Assembly (NCBI GenBank): GCA_001939145.1
Contig: LSRX01000717.1
Coordinates: 1 to 64,000, forward strand
Direction of reading: 5' to 3'
Length of the DNA: 64,000 bases
Source: Symbiodinium microadriaticum
Lineage: Eukaryota > Sar > Dinophyceae > Suessiales > Symbiodiniaceae
The notes below the pieces were generated by a model, which ran no database searches, was not told where the DNA came from, and saw nothing but the letters and a program-made list of their open reading frames with translations. Each line of letters opens with the position of its first letter. Position 1 is the first letter of the stretch. The translations under genes were made by a program, and so were the position numbers. Shown piece by piece: positions 21,991 through 39,996 of this stretch.

Positions 21991-22560
21991 TTAGTTTTGA
22001 TGCTTATAATTTTGTTGATGTGTCACCCATCCGGGTGCGGATGCAGGCCGCCTGGACCTAGGTCGCTTTCCGCGTATTGTGCAAGGTATGTGCACAGGGC
22101 GGCTGTTCCGTTGGTGTGCCACGAGCAGTTCTATGCTACATGCCGTTATACAAGTCACATCGCGCGGCACGGGGGGGATCTTGTTGCGGGATAGTTCATG
22201 GTACCCGCTGCTAGGGGTTGTGGTGCCGATCTTTGGCCTCCTGCCAGTTATGTAAGGCTTGCGCAGAGTTGCGACGTCGCTAGTGCGGATTGTATACAGT
22301 GCGGGTGCGTCCTGAGTTGGCATACACCTCCGATGCATCGAGGGTTCGGAGAGGGTGTCTAGCGGCAGGAACCCTATCCACACCGGGGTGAGTCCAGGTC
22401 GAATGAAAAAGGAGTTAGCTATTCCTGCGGTGCAGGGTGGAGTATAGCTAGCAGCTAGCTGTGTGCGCCTTGGAATGATATTCAACTCCTCACTGGTGCT
22501 GTTGCTATGGAGCGACTTGTCGAGCAGCACCGTTTCAATGTCCCGCTTGCTCAATTTGAT
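21991..22560 (-). CDS. Unidentified minus-strand ORF, possibly mobile-element derived
   Basis: A 187-codon frame with further open sequence upstream to about 22562. It is not low-complexity and contains RRPKIGTTTPSSGYHELSR and PGLTPVWIGFLPLDTLSEPS. It is one of few long frames on this strand not explained by repeats or GC-rich shadowing, and it is preceded by A/T-rich repeats at 21.8-21.97 kb. I cannot assign a family. Its isolated position and strand resemble the LINE relic at 45 kb, so a degenerate element is one reading. Confidence 0.3.
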   Translation of the reverse strand: MKLSKRDIETVLLDKSLHSNSTSEELNIIPRRTQLAASYTPPCTAGIANSFFIRPGLTPVWIGFLPLDTLSEPSMHRRCMPTQDAPALYTIRTSDVATLRKPYITGRRPKIGTTTPSSGYHELSRNKIPPVPRDVTCITACSIELLVAHQRNSRPVHIPCTIRGKRPRSRRPASAPGWVTHQQNYKHQN

Positions 22561-22699
22561 GGCTTAATAGGGTTGACGAGCTGTAGATGATTGTCGTTTC
22601 TTCACAGCTGGCGGTGGCCTTGGGCACATGGAGGCAGTTTAGACAAGCATGCAGAGTGCAGACACTCGGCACTCCAGAGGCTGGGAGCCATGACAGCCC

Positions 22700-22797
22700 T
22701 GATCCCAGCACAACACAGTTTCACAGACGCCTTTTTAACAAGGCGATCGGGAGCTTTTGACCAGGCAGATGCGAATGGCGACACCAAGGCTGGCTGA
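22700..22797 (+). CDS. Possible EF-hand exon, fragment
   Basis: The frame ends with SGAFDQADANGDTK before a stop. A Phe followed by a D-x-N-G-D core is the start of an EF-hand calcium-binding loop, and the sequence would have to continue in another exon after a donor near 22785. Only half a loop is visible, so this is tentative. It does not belong to the leucine gene that starts downstream. Confidence 0.3.
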
Positions 22798-22799
22798 GT

Positions 22800-23120
22800 T
22801 GTCATGTGCCATAATGTCCAGAACGTGCGCATAGCCAGGTGGTCAAGAAACCGCGAATTGAAGAGCGCCTTCCTCGAATGAAGGCTGCCCGGTCTGCAGT
22901 CGTCGGGACGCAGGGTGCAAAACCGTTTCTTGTTTGATTGATGTGCGAAGTGTCAGAATGCAGAAGTCGCTTCGATTTTGATGCTTACGCCTATTGCAGT
23001 CGGCCGCCTGTGCTGACACTAACATGTCAGGTGGAGAAGTATCGAAGCTTTCAGAACTGGTCTGGCTCCTGAGTCCACGCAAGCGCAGCAACATAACTTG
23101 CCTATCACGGGGTGGGCTTG
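22800..23120. other. Upstream region of the isopropylmalate synthase gene
   Basis: May hold the N-terminal or targeting exon of the downstream gene. A frame from 22994 (ATG at about 23024) reads into the first conserved exon, but no transit peptide can be argued from it. Confidence 0.35.
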
Positions 23121-23124
23121 CAAG

Positions 23125-30125
<7,001 letters not shown>

Positions 30126-30129
30126 TTTC

Positions 30130-30840
30130 CTTACTCTTGCAGTCGTAGTCGTTCCACAGTCTTCTTGACAGTCTGTGCAAGACACAATGCAACCTGAGGG
30201 TCAACTGCCTGAGTGCTGCCGGTGATGCGAAGCTCTTTGCCTAGCAGATCCCACATCGCTCTATAAACTTGCGAATAGCTAGAAACTCCTCTGGCACATG
30301 GCTTCAGCATGCCTGTTGCCCTGGAAACGGATGTACCCTGTACGTCCCTGGGCCGTAGAAGGTCTGTGGCATCTCATCTTAGTCTTAGACTAGCCATGCC
30401 CACGGCGACCTAGACAGATCCCACGTCAGCTGCCGTGGACTGGATGAGCAAATTGCTCTCCTGGCATTATGATCTGGCTTTCTTTTCTGCCTTGTTGATT
30501 GTCAGCTTTCCTCCATCTGCAAGCAGGTTGTTTGCACATGCAAGAAAGCCGGATTTATTTTTACGACTTTACAATCATCCTCTTGAGAACTCTTGCAGCT
30601 TTAGCGCTCCCACCAACAACATACGTTCTGCTCGGTCGGAGGTAGCAGTTGTGCAGATCACTGTCGGGAGCAGCGTTCCCCAGACTAGCGGGCTGGTTGA
30701 AGTCAGCAACTTTATTCTATGCTGGCATGAGCCAGGGGGCATCTGCGAGATCATCTCGGTTCAGGTTTCCTCGGCGTTCTGCGGAAATTCGCCAGCATGT
30801 TAGTTGCAGTGGCGTCAGCCAAGTCCAGCCAGGCGCTTCC
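30130..30840. other. Spacer between two + strand genes
   Basis: No exon recognised. The leucine gene stops at about 30125 and the next plausible start is ATG at 30840. No promoter motif is identifiable. Confidence 0.5.
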
Positions 30841-33800
30841 ATGGCAACTATAGCCGATAAGCCTGAGCTTGTTCAACCCCAGTATGTCTGTTTCCTCTCG
30901 GACGAATGCTCATACCCCAGCCGTGATCGCACATGGCCGATCATCGACTGCCGGATTCCTTGCATTCGGAGTTGGGCACTCCGGAAGCCCTGTGGCCTAG
31001 GTGGAGGAAATGTCCAACAAGGTTCGATATGCTTCGACAGCACAACATGTCACGGAGCGACCCTTCATCTGACAGGCAAACACTGGGAAGGCCTCTTTTG
31101 GAGTTGGCTTTCCCACATCAGTGTTGGCGTCGTGTTCTGGGGCTTGTGTTGAAGCTTCTTTGGCAGGTGGACCCCAATTCATACCGCATCTTCGTGGGAG
31201 GGCTTCGAAAGACGACTACAGAGGAGCACAGTAGGTGGCTGCTCGTTTTGGCTTTTGTGCACTCACTCTGGTCGCATTATGATGCAGTCTGCAAGTCCGC
31301 GCCAAGCGTCTCGTCAGTAACACTCCAAAAGCGTGTAGATTGAAACGGAGTGTCGAGACTGAAAGACGGGGGTGTAGGATATACAGAGCCTTAGAACCGA
31401 CTGGCGGATCGACAAGTGGCCTTGAAGCAGGGGTGACCTGCTTCGCCTTCGGCTAGCGGATCTCTGCAAGCCTGCAATCTGTCAAGCGTTGTTGGGCTAA
31501 GCTGCGTCCCAAACTCTGAAGACAAGACCAGCCTTGTGTCTGCCTCGGATTCTACGGTGCACCGGTTTGGAATCTTGGATCTCAGATTCACTTTAGTGTA
31601 GAAGGATTAAGGTTTAGGGTCTACATCTGGGGTATGAGAACCAGTGTATCTGTTCCAGTTGTCATGGCCGAGAAACGTGGCCCTAGATTCAGGTTGAGGA
31701 TGAAGGTTTTGGCATTCGGGAATTGCGATGTATTATTCGGGATGTTGGTAGTGTAGTGTTCGGGATGTCTGAATGGTGTTCTTGCTGAGCGGGTTTTGCT
31801 GGGTCTGCAGGACCGCATCCATGCGCACTTTGCCAGATTTGGCGAGGTGCAGGCCTGAAGTGGTTTGCTCAGTAGCCTTGTCGGTTTGGGAACTTGCGTT
31901 ACACGAATAGCCCAGAACAAAAGCGAGGAAACGGAGGTTAAGATCCAGGCTGAGGCTGAGCGACTTCTAAAGGATTCGCAGACGGACGGCGCTGGCTAAG
32001 ACGTGTTGTCCACGACCTTCGCATTGTTGGGCCAGCTTGTCATCGCGAGCTTTTCGTTGCAGCTTGTTGAGACATGGAAAGCCTCTTGCAGGTTGTGGAG
32101 ATCAAGCGCCAGTGTGGGCCTGAGGGAAGTCGGAGAAGCCTGGTGGCATCACATGTGCAGAGGCTAACCATTACCATTCATCGGACTCGATCTGTTGCAA
32201 TTGCTGTGTCCGCAAGGCCCGATGGCACTTCTCGAGGGTTTGCCTTCGTGCGATTTGCACGGCTTGACTCTGTGGATCGGGCAATCGAGGTGCGCAGAGT
32301 GCTGTGTTTTTTTGCTTCAGTGACGTATTCCGGAAATCCTATCAGCTGTTGAGGCCCATGCTCAGCACATGATCGACAACAAGTGGGCGGGGCTTCCGGC
32401 TTTAAAGTTTTTTTGCAAAGAGTCTCTTGCGAGAATCAGCCCGTCGACAGGTAGATGTGAAACGACACGACAATGATGCCCACTCCGCTGGGCCTGCTAT
32501 GTCCTGAGATCGAGTTCGCTGACACAGCGACGTCGTAATGTTCATAATTCCGATTGCGTGGTGGTTCGAGCATCATTTCAGATGCACTTGTTCGCGAAGT
32601 AGATTTGAGCACCGACAAGCCCGATCGCACAACTCACCGTGTGTATCGGGGCCATCGGCAGAGCTGCGTACACAGCTCGTGCGCCAGTCTACATTGTTGC
32701 AGTATCGTGGTGTGCCAATCCTTTGAGATGTTTGTGGTCCTTGAACACTCCTACTGTGGTTCATCGGTGGGCAGCACCTGTGCGTCACACTGGGCGATTG
32801 CGCACTGCTGCTGTTTTTGTTGTGTCGGAGCATCATTTGCATCATCTGCATGTTGAGGGCACATGGATCCTGAGGCTTCTGCCTACCGGGACGACCGAGA
32901 GCGGAAGAAGAAACAGGCGCGGTCCATGTTGCAGGTTGCTGATCTCTGCATCCGCAAACGGCAGGCTACGGCTAGTAGCGATGACGATGCTGTGGACGAC
33001 CGCAAGGCGTGTTGTTTTCTTAGAAGGCCACCCGTATGCTATGTCCATACCTGTCGGTATCATCCGAAAAATGCCCGCATGCAGGAGGTGTAACTTAGGC
33101 CAGGTTAGGTTTTTTCGGCTGCACGCATGGGAGAGCAACCGCGTGCAGGCCGCGCGTTCGATGCTGCAACAGTCAATGAAGAATGCCATGGGACAGTGTG
33201 GCCCTCAGCTTGAGTGCTTTGTGTGGACTCACGCGAAAATCCCCATCGAAACAAGCAACAAGTATTTTTCAGAGGGTCGACGGCGACGAGAAGGGCGAGA
33301 AAGGTCACGAGCCTGAACCACCGACTGGTGAGTGCCGTGAAATGCTGTGAACTGCTCAGATTTCGTTTGCACCAGGCATGAACCCGGCCATGATGATGGG
33401 AATGATGAGCATGCTGCGCACTTGGCTCTCGTTAGCGCAATACTGCCATGAGGTGACCTATTGCCTAGGATGAACCCCATGATGATGGCTTCCATGAACC
33501 CCATGATGGCCAAGCCGACCTGATTCCACTTGCTCTGGGGGTTCACGTAAGGTCCTGCTCTGCAATTGATGCTGCAGGCCATGAATATGATGGGCATGCA
33601 GTCCAGGTCGGAAGGTCGGCTGCTTGTCCCAGCTTGTGGTGGAATCTAACTCCTTGAGCAGCAAGATTCGACAAGGTGGTGATGGCGCAAGCGGGCAGCC
33701 AAAAGCTGGAAGTTGTGCACAAAGCAATGGCATGGGAAACTTTGGAAGTGTTCAAGGTGAGGGGGTGTCTGGGCAAGGCTGCGTGGGTGGTCGTGGTTGC

Positions 33801-34528
33801 TGTGGTGGCTTTGGCTGCGGTGGTTGTGGTGGCTGCACTGGCTGCGGTCCCTGTAGCTGCAGTGGCTGTGCTGGCTGCGCTGGCTGTGGTGGCTGTGGTG
33901 GCTTCGCTGGCTGCGGTGGCTGTGGTGGCTGTCCGGGCTGTGCTGGCAGCGGAGCTTGTGGTGGTTGCGGTGGCTGTGGTTGCTGCAGTGGCTGTGGCTG
34001 TTGCGGTGGCTGTTGCGGTGGCTGTGGTGGAAGCCCTGGTTGCTGTTGTGGTGGGGCTTGTGGCAACGTGTTGGGGGGAGGTCCTGGTCACGGCCTCAGC
34101 TTCGACGGTACAAGAGTATAGTTGCTGCCTCAAATCTTAAGAAGAGATCAGGCTGTGGTGCCAACATGAGTGTTGGAAATTGCGCGCGTTGCCCTTACCA
34201 GATCAGAGCTTCTGAAACTCTTCAGCCAGAGTTTAGCTTTCAGTCTTCCGAGGGCCAACACTGCGCCTGGTTGTGGGTTCGTTGGCGGCGGTAGATGTGC
34301 TGCCAGCACTGACAGCGGCCCCGTCTCATCAAAATCTGGAAGGTCGGCTCCGTACTAGTGGCCAACACGGATTCCTTTCAGAGCCAGAGCCTGTCCGCCA
34401 CGAGCGCAACATCTGCCCGGTCTCGACGGTCACGACGGTCACGAGATCGAGAGGTAGGTCTTGGTCCAGAGCCGCCTAGGCCTGGGCCGGAGGTCCGTTC
34501 CACGAGGAGATCTGTCGGAGCAGGCTGA
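30840..34528 (+). CDS. RRM RNA-binding protein with Met-rich, Cys/Gly-rich and RS segments
   Basis: One RNA-recognition motif is assembled from six exons. 31167-31223 has RNP2, SYRIFVGGLRKTTTE. 31811-31852 is DRIHAHFARFGEVQ. 32092-32111 is VVEIKRQ (codon split). 32217-32289 has RNP1, SRGFAFVRF. 32354-32386 is AHAQHMIDNKW and 32451-32491 is VDVKRHDNDAHSAG. All junctions are in phase, with donors GA, GC, GT, GT and GC. RRMs bind single-stranded RNA; the IFVGGL/GFAFVRF pair resembles hnRNP-type proteins. Later exon-like blocks are YRDDRERKKKQARSMLQ (32863), ARSMLQQSMKNAMG (33150), Met-rich NPAMMMGMMSM (33378) and MNPMMMASMNPMM (33472), a Cys/Gly repeat (33.75-34.07 kb) and SARSRRSRRSRDRE (34382-34453) running to TGA at 34526. 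A nuclear mRNA-processing role is inferred. The RRM is certain; whether all later blocks belong to this gene is likely but unproven. Confidence 0.88.
33755..34075 (+). repeat. GGCTGTGGTGGCTGC codon repeat, Cys/Gly-rich
   Basis: About 320 bases of GGCTGTGGT/GGCTGCGGT units. The + frame with GNFGSVQGEG just before it gives (CGG)n-type Cys/Gly protein. Other frames give Ala/Val, Trp/Leu, or on the minus strand Pro/Gln and Thr/Ala repeats, all open. I favour the Cys/Gly frame because it flows from normal-looking sequence upstream. Confidence 0.8.
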
Positions 34529-37500
34529 GCTGAGAAGGAGACGAAGGCAAAGCAGGCGCTTGTGAGAGCAGAAAAGGGCCCTGCCCATGCGTCCCTGGTC
34601 AGCCAGAGCACGTGCGCCAGAAATTACCAATTACCGTGCGCTTCGTATTGCATTTCTGAATCTCCGAGCTTTCAGGCCTCGGGCCTTGGGCCCGGTGGAT
34701 CAAGAACTCTGATCAAGGCACGAGGCAGCACCGGCAACACGTGAAGAAGAGGCCGCCTCTCGACATAGAAGCAGTTGCAGCTCTCATACTCGGCAAGCAT
34801 CGTGGATGTTTGGACAGCAAGAACAAACATGGACTGCTGTTTCAGGCATCAATCGTGGCGGCTAGCTGTAGGCCAAACTTCGTGCAATGAAGCTGCTGTC
34901 GCGGGTGCGGCTTCAGACGCCATGCGGCGCATGTTACCAGCTGTCATGGCGAAAACAGCATGTCAGGCAGATGAGCTGGGTGGGGAGTGCGTAGATGGAC
35001 AGCTAACACGAACCGTTTAGTTTGACAACGGCTGTGTGGGCGTGTCGTGAGCAACATCAATGTTGTACGCGCTTGATTGATGTAGTGGTGTGCTGTGTAT
35101 CTTCAGGCTGCAGCGAAGGCTGCTTGCAATCAGCGTCCAGGCGGAGTTTCTGAGTGTTGCCCATGGTCGCATGTTAGTCGACTGCATAGACGCATAGCCT
35201 CTCATAGTGGCCAGTTCGCTCGTGCTCTTGCAGGAAGCCCGACGGCGGGAACAGAAAGCACATGAGGACGCGAAAGCCCGCGGCGCAAATTCAGTCAGCA
35301 CCCACGTCGTGGCTTGGCCGGATTGCGTTTCAGCACCGGCACGCTCGGCACGCTCCTTGATCACGGCCTCAGGTTGATTCGATGTTCTCGGTGTTGTTTG
35401 GCCTTGGGATCGCCTGCTGGTACTTTGCAACTCGCATGTGAAGAGAGTCCTAATTGGCTGGCGCTTCGCCTGCCTCGAGAACTAGGGAGCCTCTGCAAAG
35501 GACTGGTTTGCGGTGAGAGAGCAGACGCGCGTGGAGCGCCTGACTTCCTGGCTCCGATCCCGCGAGGCTTTGAGTCTACATAAGCCGCATGCTTGCAGCA
35601 GCCATGTGGCGAAGTGTTGCGACTTGAAGCGATCACTGTGGGCAGGTTGCGGTTGAGACTCGGCAGCACTCGACTCTGAACCCAAAAGTTTTCGTTTTAG
35701 GGTCAGTCGCTCGAAACATGTTGCGAGGTCGCCTTTGAGCTGGACAACGTCATGTGTTGCAGGCTGGCGGACATGGCCCACTGGACATGCTCGAAAGCTT
35801 TGAACTCTTGAACCATCTGTGCGACTGTGCGCAGGTCGCGCGGCGAGAAAGGTGTAACACTTTTCCAGCTGGAGGAGAGCTTTTTGAACATGCTTCAGCT
35901 GGATGTCATGGGCCCTATCTGCTCACCGATAATACGTGGTGTAGGTAGCCGCCTTTTTCTCATCGCTTTGGCCGCAATTGCTGTCAGGACTACTTTGCAG
36001 GACCTCGCGAGCTGCGAAGCTTGTGTGTTGCGAAGAGACACGCGACCTTGTGGAAGCAAGCGTCATTGTAGCTGTCGAAAGGTAAGGCGGCAGGGGCCAT
36101 ACTTACCGAATGCAGCTTAAAGCGAGAGTCTCCATGACCGCGGAAAAATCCATTACTCCATTATCGTGACATCCATCCAGTGCTTTGTTTGGGCATGGAC
36201 GAGCTGTAAACCTTTGTTGTGACACTGATGGCAGCTGCAGCAAGCTGTCGCACAAATCAGTCGAGATTCGGTCTTCTTGCCACAGGAGTCAGCCAAGAAT
36301 TTGTCGAGCTTGCGGCTGCCCTGGCACGTCGTGGCTTTTTCATGTCCGCTGCCTCGTCCCCGGCGGAAGCACTGCAAAGTGCCCATGGGAGACGTCGCAG
36401 CCACTCAAAGCAGGTCGTGCACGGCAGACCTCACGAAGGCCTCGCCGCCTCGCACCAGAACAGTTTTATCACATTGCACGTCTACACGCGGAAACCTTGG
36501 TTCTCAGTGAATGTGCCAGGGGGCGACCGCAGAGATGCAGTGCAGTCGTCGCGATGGTGGCAGAGCTCGAAAGAGGCCGGGCTCCCTGCAAGCCGGACCC
36601 GGCAACCGACCAGAAGGTCGTCTTGTTTTTGAACTGATCTCAAAGATGTCCGGCGCGTGGTGTTTGTGCGGTTGGCTCAAAGATGTACCCTGACATGCTT
36701 ATCTGTCTACGCATTTACGTCTTGCATACTTATCAGCTTATCTATCTACCTTTCTACTTCTATTGTCCATTCCAGGGCGTGAAAACCCTCGAGGAATGAG
36801 CCACCCACGCGACGCCTGAAAGGAGCGGATAACCGCAGCAAGCGGAACAGGACAAGCTCAGCTGCGGCTTGTCTTTGAGAGAAGTGCTTTGGCGTCCCTT
36901 ATTCCGCAGCACAGCCGGCAAACCGAGCAGGCAGGTAAGTAGTGAGGATGGCAGGAAGAGAGAAGACGGGGTTTGCAAGAGGAGGATTCGGTACTGCGAG
37001 CTCGACACCCATGAACCCAGACCCAGTAGTACCAAGCCCTGAACCCTGGAGTTTGGGCACAGGCGAATCAGCCGGAGCTCGTGGATGGCAGCCGTCTTAG
37101 CTTCGAGGGCTGCGGCCTTCCAACTGCCGGCCGGATCGGAGAGTTTCCGGAACGATAAGGTGCAGAGCTTGCCAGAAAGCTCATCGCAAGCCGGTGTCCT
37201 GAAGCTCTGTCCAGCTTCAAGGCTGGGTCTTCTTCCGTTGTCGAAAGCGAATTGGCAGTGTCTCTGAGCCTATGACTCCAAGACTCAAAGCGATAGTTGT
37301 GGACTCTCTGTGTGGGTGTGACGGGTGTCTGGAGGTATCTGGTTTTCCAGTCAGATCATCAAGGTGTAGTTGCTTTGTGAAAGCCTGTTTTTTGTTGTTT
37401 GTTTCGTGTCAGTGTGTGTCACTGTGTGTCATCCGTAAGAGACTGGCTCCGACAGGGAACGTGTCATGGGCTGTTACGTTCCGATCTGTTTGTGACCGTG

Positions 37501-38140
37501 TTGAAAGAGCGATGATAAATATGCAGTTCCACCTTCTGATCTGCTCCTGTGACCGTCGCCGTATTCTTCCCGTACCCATTCGTCAAAGCCAGAACACCGA
37601 GCTTTCGTTCGAGTCGGCTTCATGGAAGTTCTTGTGGGCACATGTGGTGGGGCGACAGTCCGTTCGTCAATCACTCCATTTTAAGGGTTGCTGTGGCTCT
37701 TGAGGTTTTCACATGCGTGGGTGGCAAGGCCCCTACAACTTACAATTGCCAGCGTGTGGCAGGTGATTTGTATAGAGAACAACGGCATGACCTCGATAGC
37801 ATCGTGCAGCCTTGAGGTCCTCTTCGTCCTCAGTCCAGGCCAGTGAGTGGTGGCGTCGCTGCTGCGCGTGACCTGCTACGGGTTCCTCTGCCATGCACGC
37901 GATTCTCTGCCAGGTCAGTGTCATTCCACAGGGCTGGGCCGTCGGAGGCTGGAGTTCAACCGGTGCCCCATACCAGTTCCCGCTTCGTGCGCTCGAAAGA
38001 GCATGTCGACACTTACGTCTTGACCGCAGGAGGTCGGCAGAGTGATGTCCAGCCATGGGCTTGAATCGAAGCCAAGTCATATTTCCATGAAGCTTGTTTT
38101 GAAGAGCTGCCATCTTCCGCTGACTGCCCATTGCTTTTGC
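34529..38140. other. Mostly unassigned; scattered exon-like fragments
   Basis: Possible + strand exons are KKRPPLDIEAVAALILGKH (about 34744-34805) and, after TCTTGCAG at 35233, EARRREQKAHEDAKARG (a charged helix). Other open frames (35827-36120, 36219-36632, 37272-37703) show no motifs. T-rich tracts near 36690-36770 look intronic or intergenic. Confidence 0.3.
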
Positions 38141-38147
38141 ATCCCAG

Positions 38148-38480
38148 GCGTGGATGATTGCATCCAGTACATTGCCAAGGAGCACCGAGTGTCTGTGCTG
38201 ATCTCAGACGCTGGGGTTGTGAAGATCGTTGAATGGGGGTTGAGCTCTAAGCGCTTTGTCGTTCGCTGTTGCTGGGACGCACCTGACCAAAAAGGTTGGG
38301 GTTACCATAGGATCCCAAGAACTCATGTTGAAATGAGCCTCATCGCATGCGATCCTGCCCTAGAATCCCCGAGAAAAGCTGCCCCCCAAGGCTCGTCGGG
38401 TTGTTCTATTCACGGCCCCTTGACTGCAAGACATTGCAAGGCAAGACAGCCAGAGTGGAGGTCGGCAGGAGAGTGTTGAT
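38148..38480 (+). CDS. Candidate exon, unidentified
   Basis: After CATCCCAG the frame reads VDDCIQYIAKEHRVSVLISD then AGVVKIVEWG, a regular alternating hydrophobic pattern like a beta-alpha-beta fold. It stays open to 38479, though the conserved look fades after about 38245, where a GTTGAG could be a donor. Family unknown. Confidence 0.4.
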
Positions 38481-39996
38481 GAGCAGAGGCTTCGAAAGAG
38501 CTGGCTCGAGACGGAGCCGATGAGAGCTGGACAGCCATTCATGTTCCGAGTTCTACCGAAGGCAGCTTGAGCGAAATCGCGCAACCTCGTTGGTGAGCCT
38601 CCTTTTCAGCAGGCTTCCGCTTCGATGACATACAGCTCCCAAACGACGGCGAGTCAGGCTGAAAGCTCCGGCAGTACCCACCGTCGAACCATATTATGAT
38701 CTCACGAAGGTTGGTTCGAGCTGCCAGAGATCATCTTCAACAAGGTGCGTCGCTCCGACACAGCAGCCTTACCCCCGGTGCTTGTTTCTCTGTCGCCGTT
38801 CCTGGATATTCGCTAGGAAGCCCTACCTGTGCCTGTGGATGACGGCCCGAGTCGCCACAAAGCAAAGCATGGAATGGCTTGTTGCTAAACCCGAGAACCC
38901 GCAGGAAACTTTAGAATCCTAAACGGAGATATCGGCGGGCGAACCCTAGACCCCAGAACGAAGTGCGGGATGGGGATCACTACGCCGCACATTGACCTTG
39001 AGTTCACCGGGAAGCCAAAGGACGGTGGCGTCTTGCCAAGGCTCATATCCAGACAGAACTGGCTTTCCGCCCTGATACATGCCAGAAACTGTGTAGCTCC
39101 AACGTGGAAGCTAGTGTGCCATTGCACCTTCACAAGCTTACATTATGGAGTCAGATAGGGGAAATGCACAAGGAAGCAGAATAGCCGGCAAGCAGTGCTA
39201 AACCCAATTCGTAACAGGATATGTTGACCAGCGAAGCCTAAACCGGAAAAGGAGGTGTTCGGTTGGAAAGGGCCCGAAAAAGAGGGAATTCTATTGGGTA
39301 CAGTGATCCCTGGCATTCAGGAAAGAGTCTTCAGTGAATGCTGCCAGGGCCAGTCATCTCAAGACCTAGTGATCTGAATTATGAGCTGATAAAGGGGTAC
39401 CAAGCGCAGGTGTTGCGCTTGATGCGGCTGGCCTGAGACGGCAAGTTTTCCAGTGGTTCTGTGTAGGCACATGACAGGCGTGGGGTATATCCTTCAACTC
39501 CCCCAGTGCACAAAGTGGCCATACGCGATCGTGCTAACCAGAATGCCTAGAAAAATGGCACTCAACATGCTGGTTTCTCCATTGCAGTGTCGACGGCTGC
39601 CGTCGACCTGGTGCTGTATTCGGCGCTACTCGGTTTTGGTTCAAGCCTAGCTTTGCTGGAATCGCGACTGCGGCGCTGCAGCTACATTCAAGGTATTGTT
39701 GCTCTTTGCTGTCTAGCATGGAGCTTTATAGCGCCTACCAAAGACCACGTGCAGTCAGTAAGTCTTACGGGTATTGTCGTCATGCATGATCGGCGCATGC
39801 CGCAGAATCGGCCCTCCGTTCAAATCGTGTGCCAGCGTCTTCCCCAGACCGACAGGGGCAGGAGTTTGCGGATCGCGGTGCGATGACCATCTTTTGAAGC
39901 CGTTGTCTTGATGTTGCCGTGAGTCTGAGGCTCTGTTGAAGTTGGAACATCTGGTCAGATCGGCCCAGGTTTCAAGAGCAACCACGGGAGGTTGCA
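38481..39996. other. No convincing gene
   Basis: A + frame at 39587-39720 is hydrophobic (TAAVDLVLYSALLGFGSSLA) after CATTGCAG and could be an upstream exon, but nothing links it to the kinase. The 38.9-39.3 kb stretch has repeated AAACCC/CTAAACC phrases and looks non-coding. Confidence 0.35.

Noticed and set aside
22040..22200. Possible rRNA or tRNA segment because of GC-rich, hairpin-like sequence
   Set aside because: No tRNA box pattern or recognisable conserved rRNA core could be found by eye.
31600..31625. TTTAGGG-like phrase as telomere repeat
   Set aside because: A single copy (and scattered CTAAACC phrases near 38.9-39.25 kb) without a tandem array.
36660..36685. TTGGCTCAAAG resembling the 3' part of the dinoflagellate spliced-leader sequence (also near 57950)
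   Set aside because: Only about ten bases match and the upstream CCGTAGCCATTTT part is absent; expected by chance in 64 kb.
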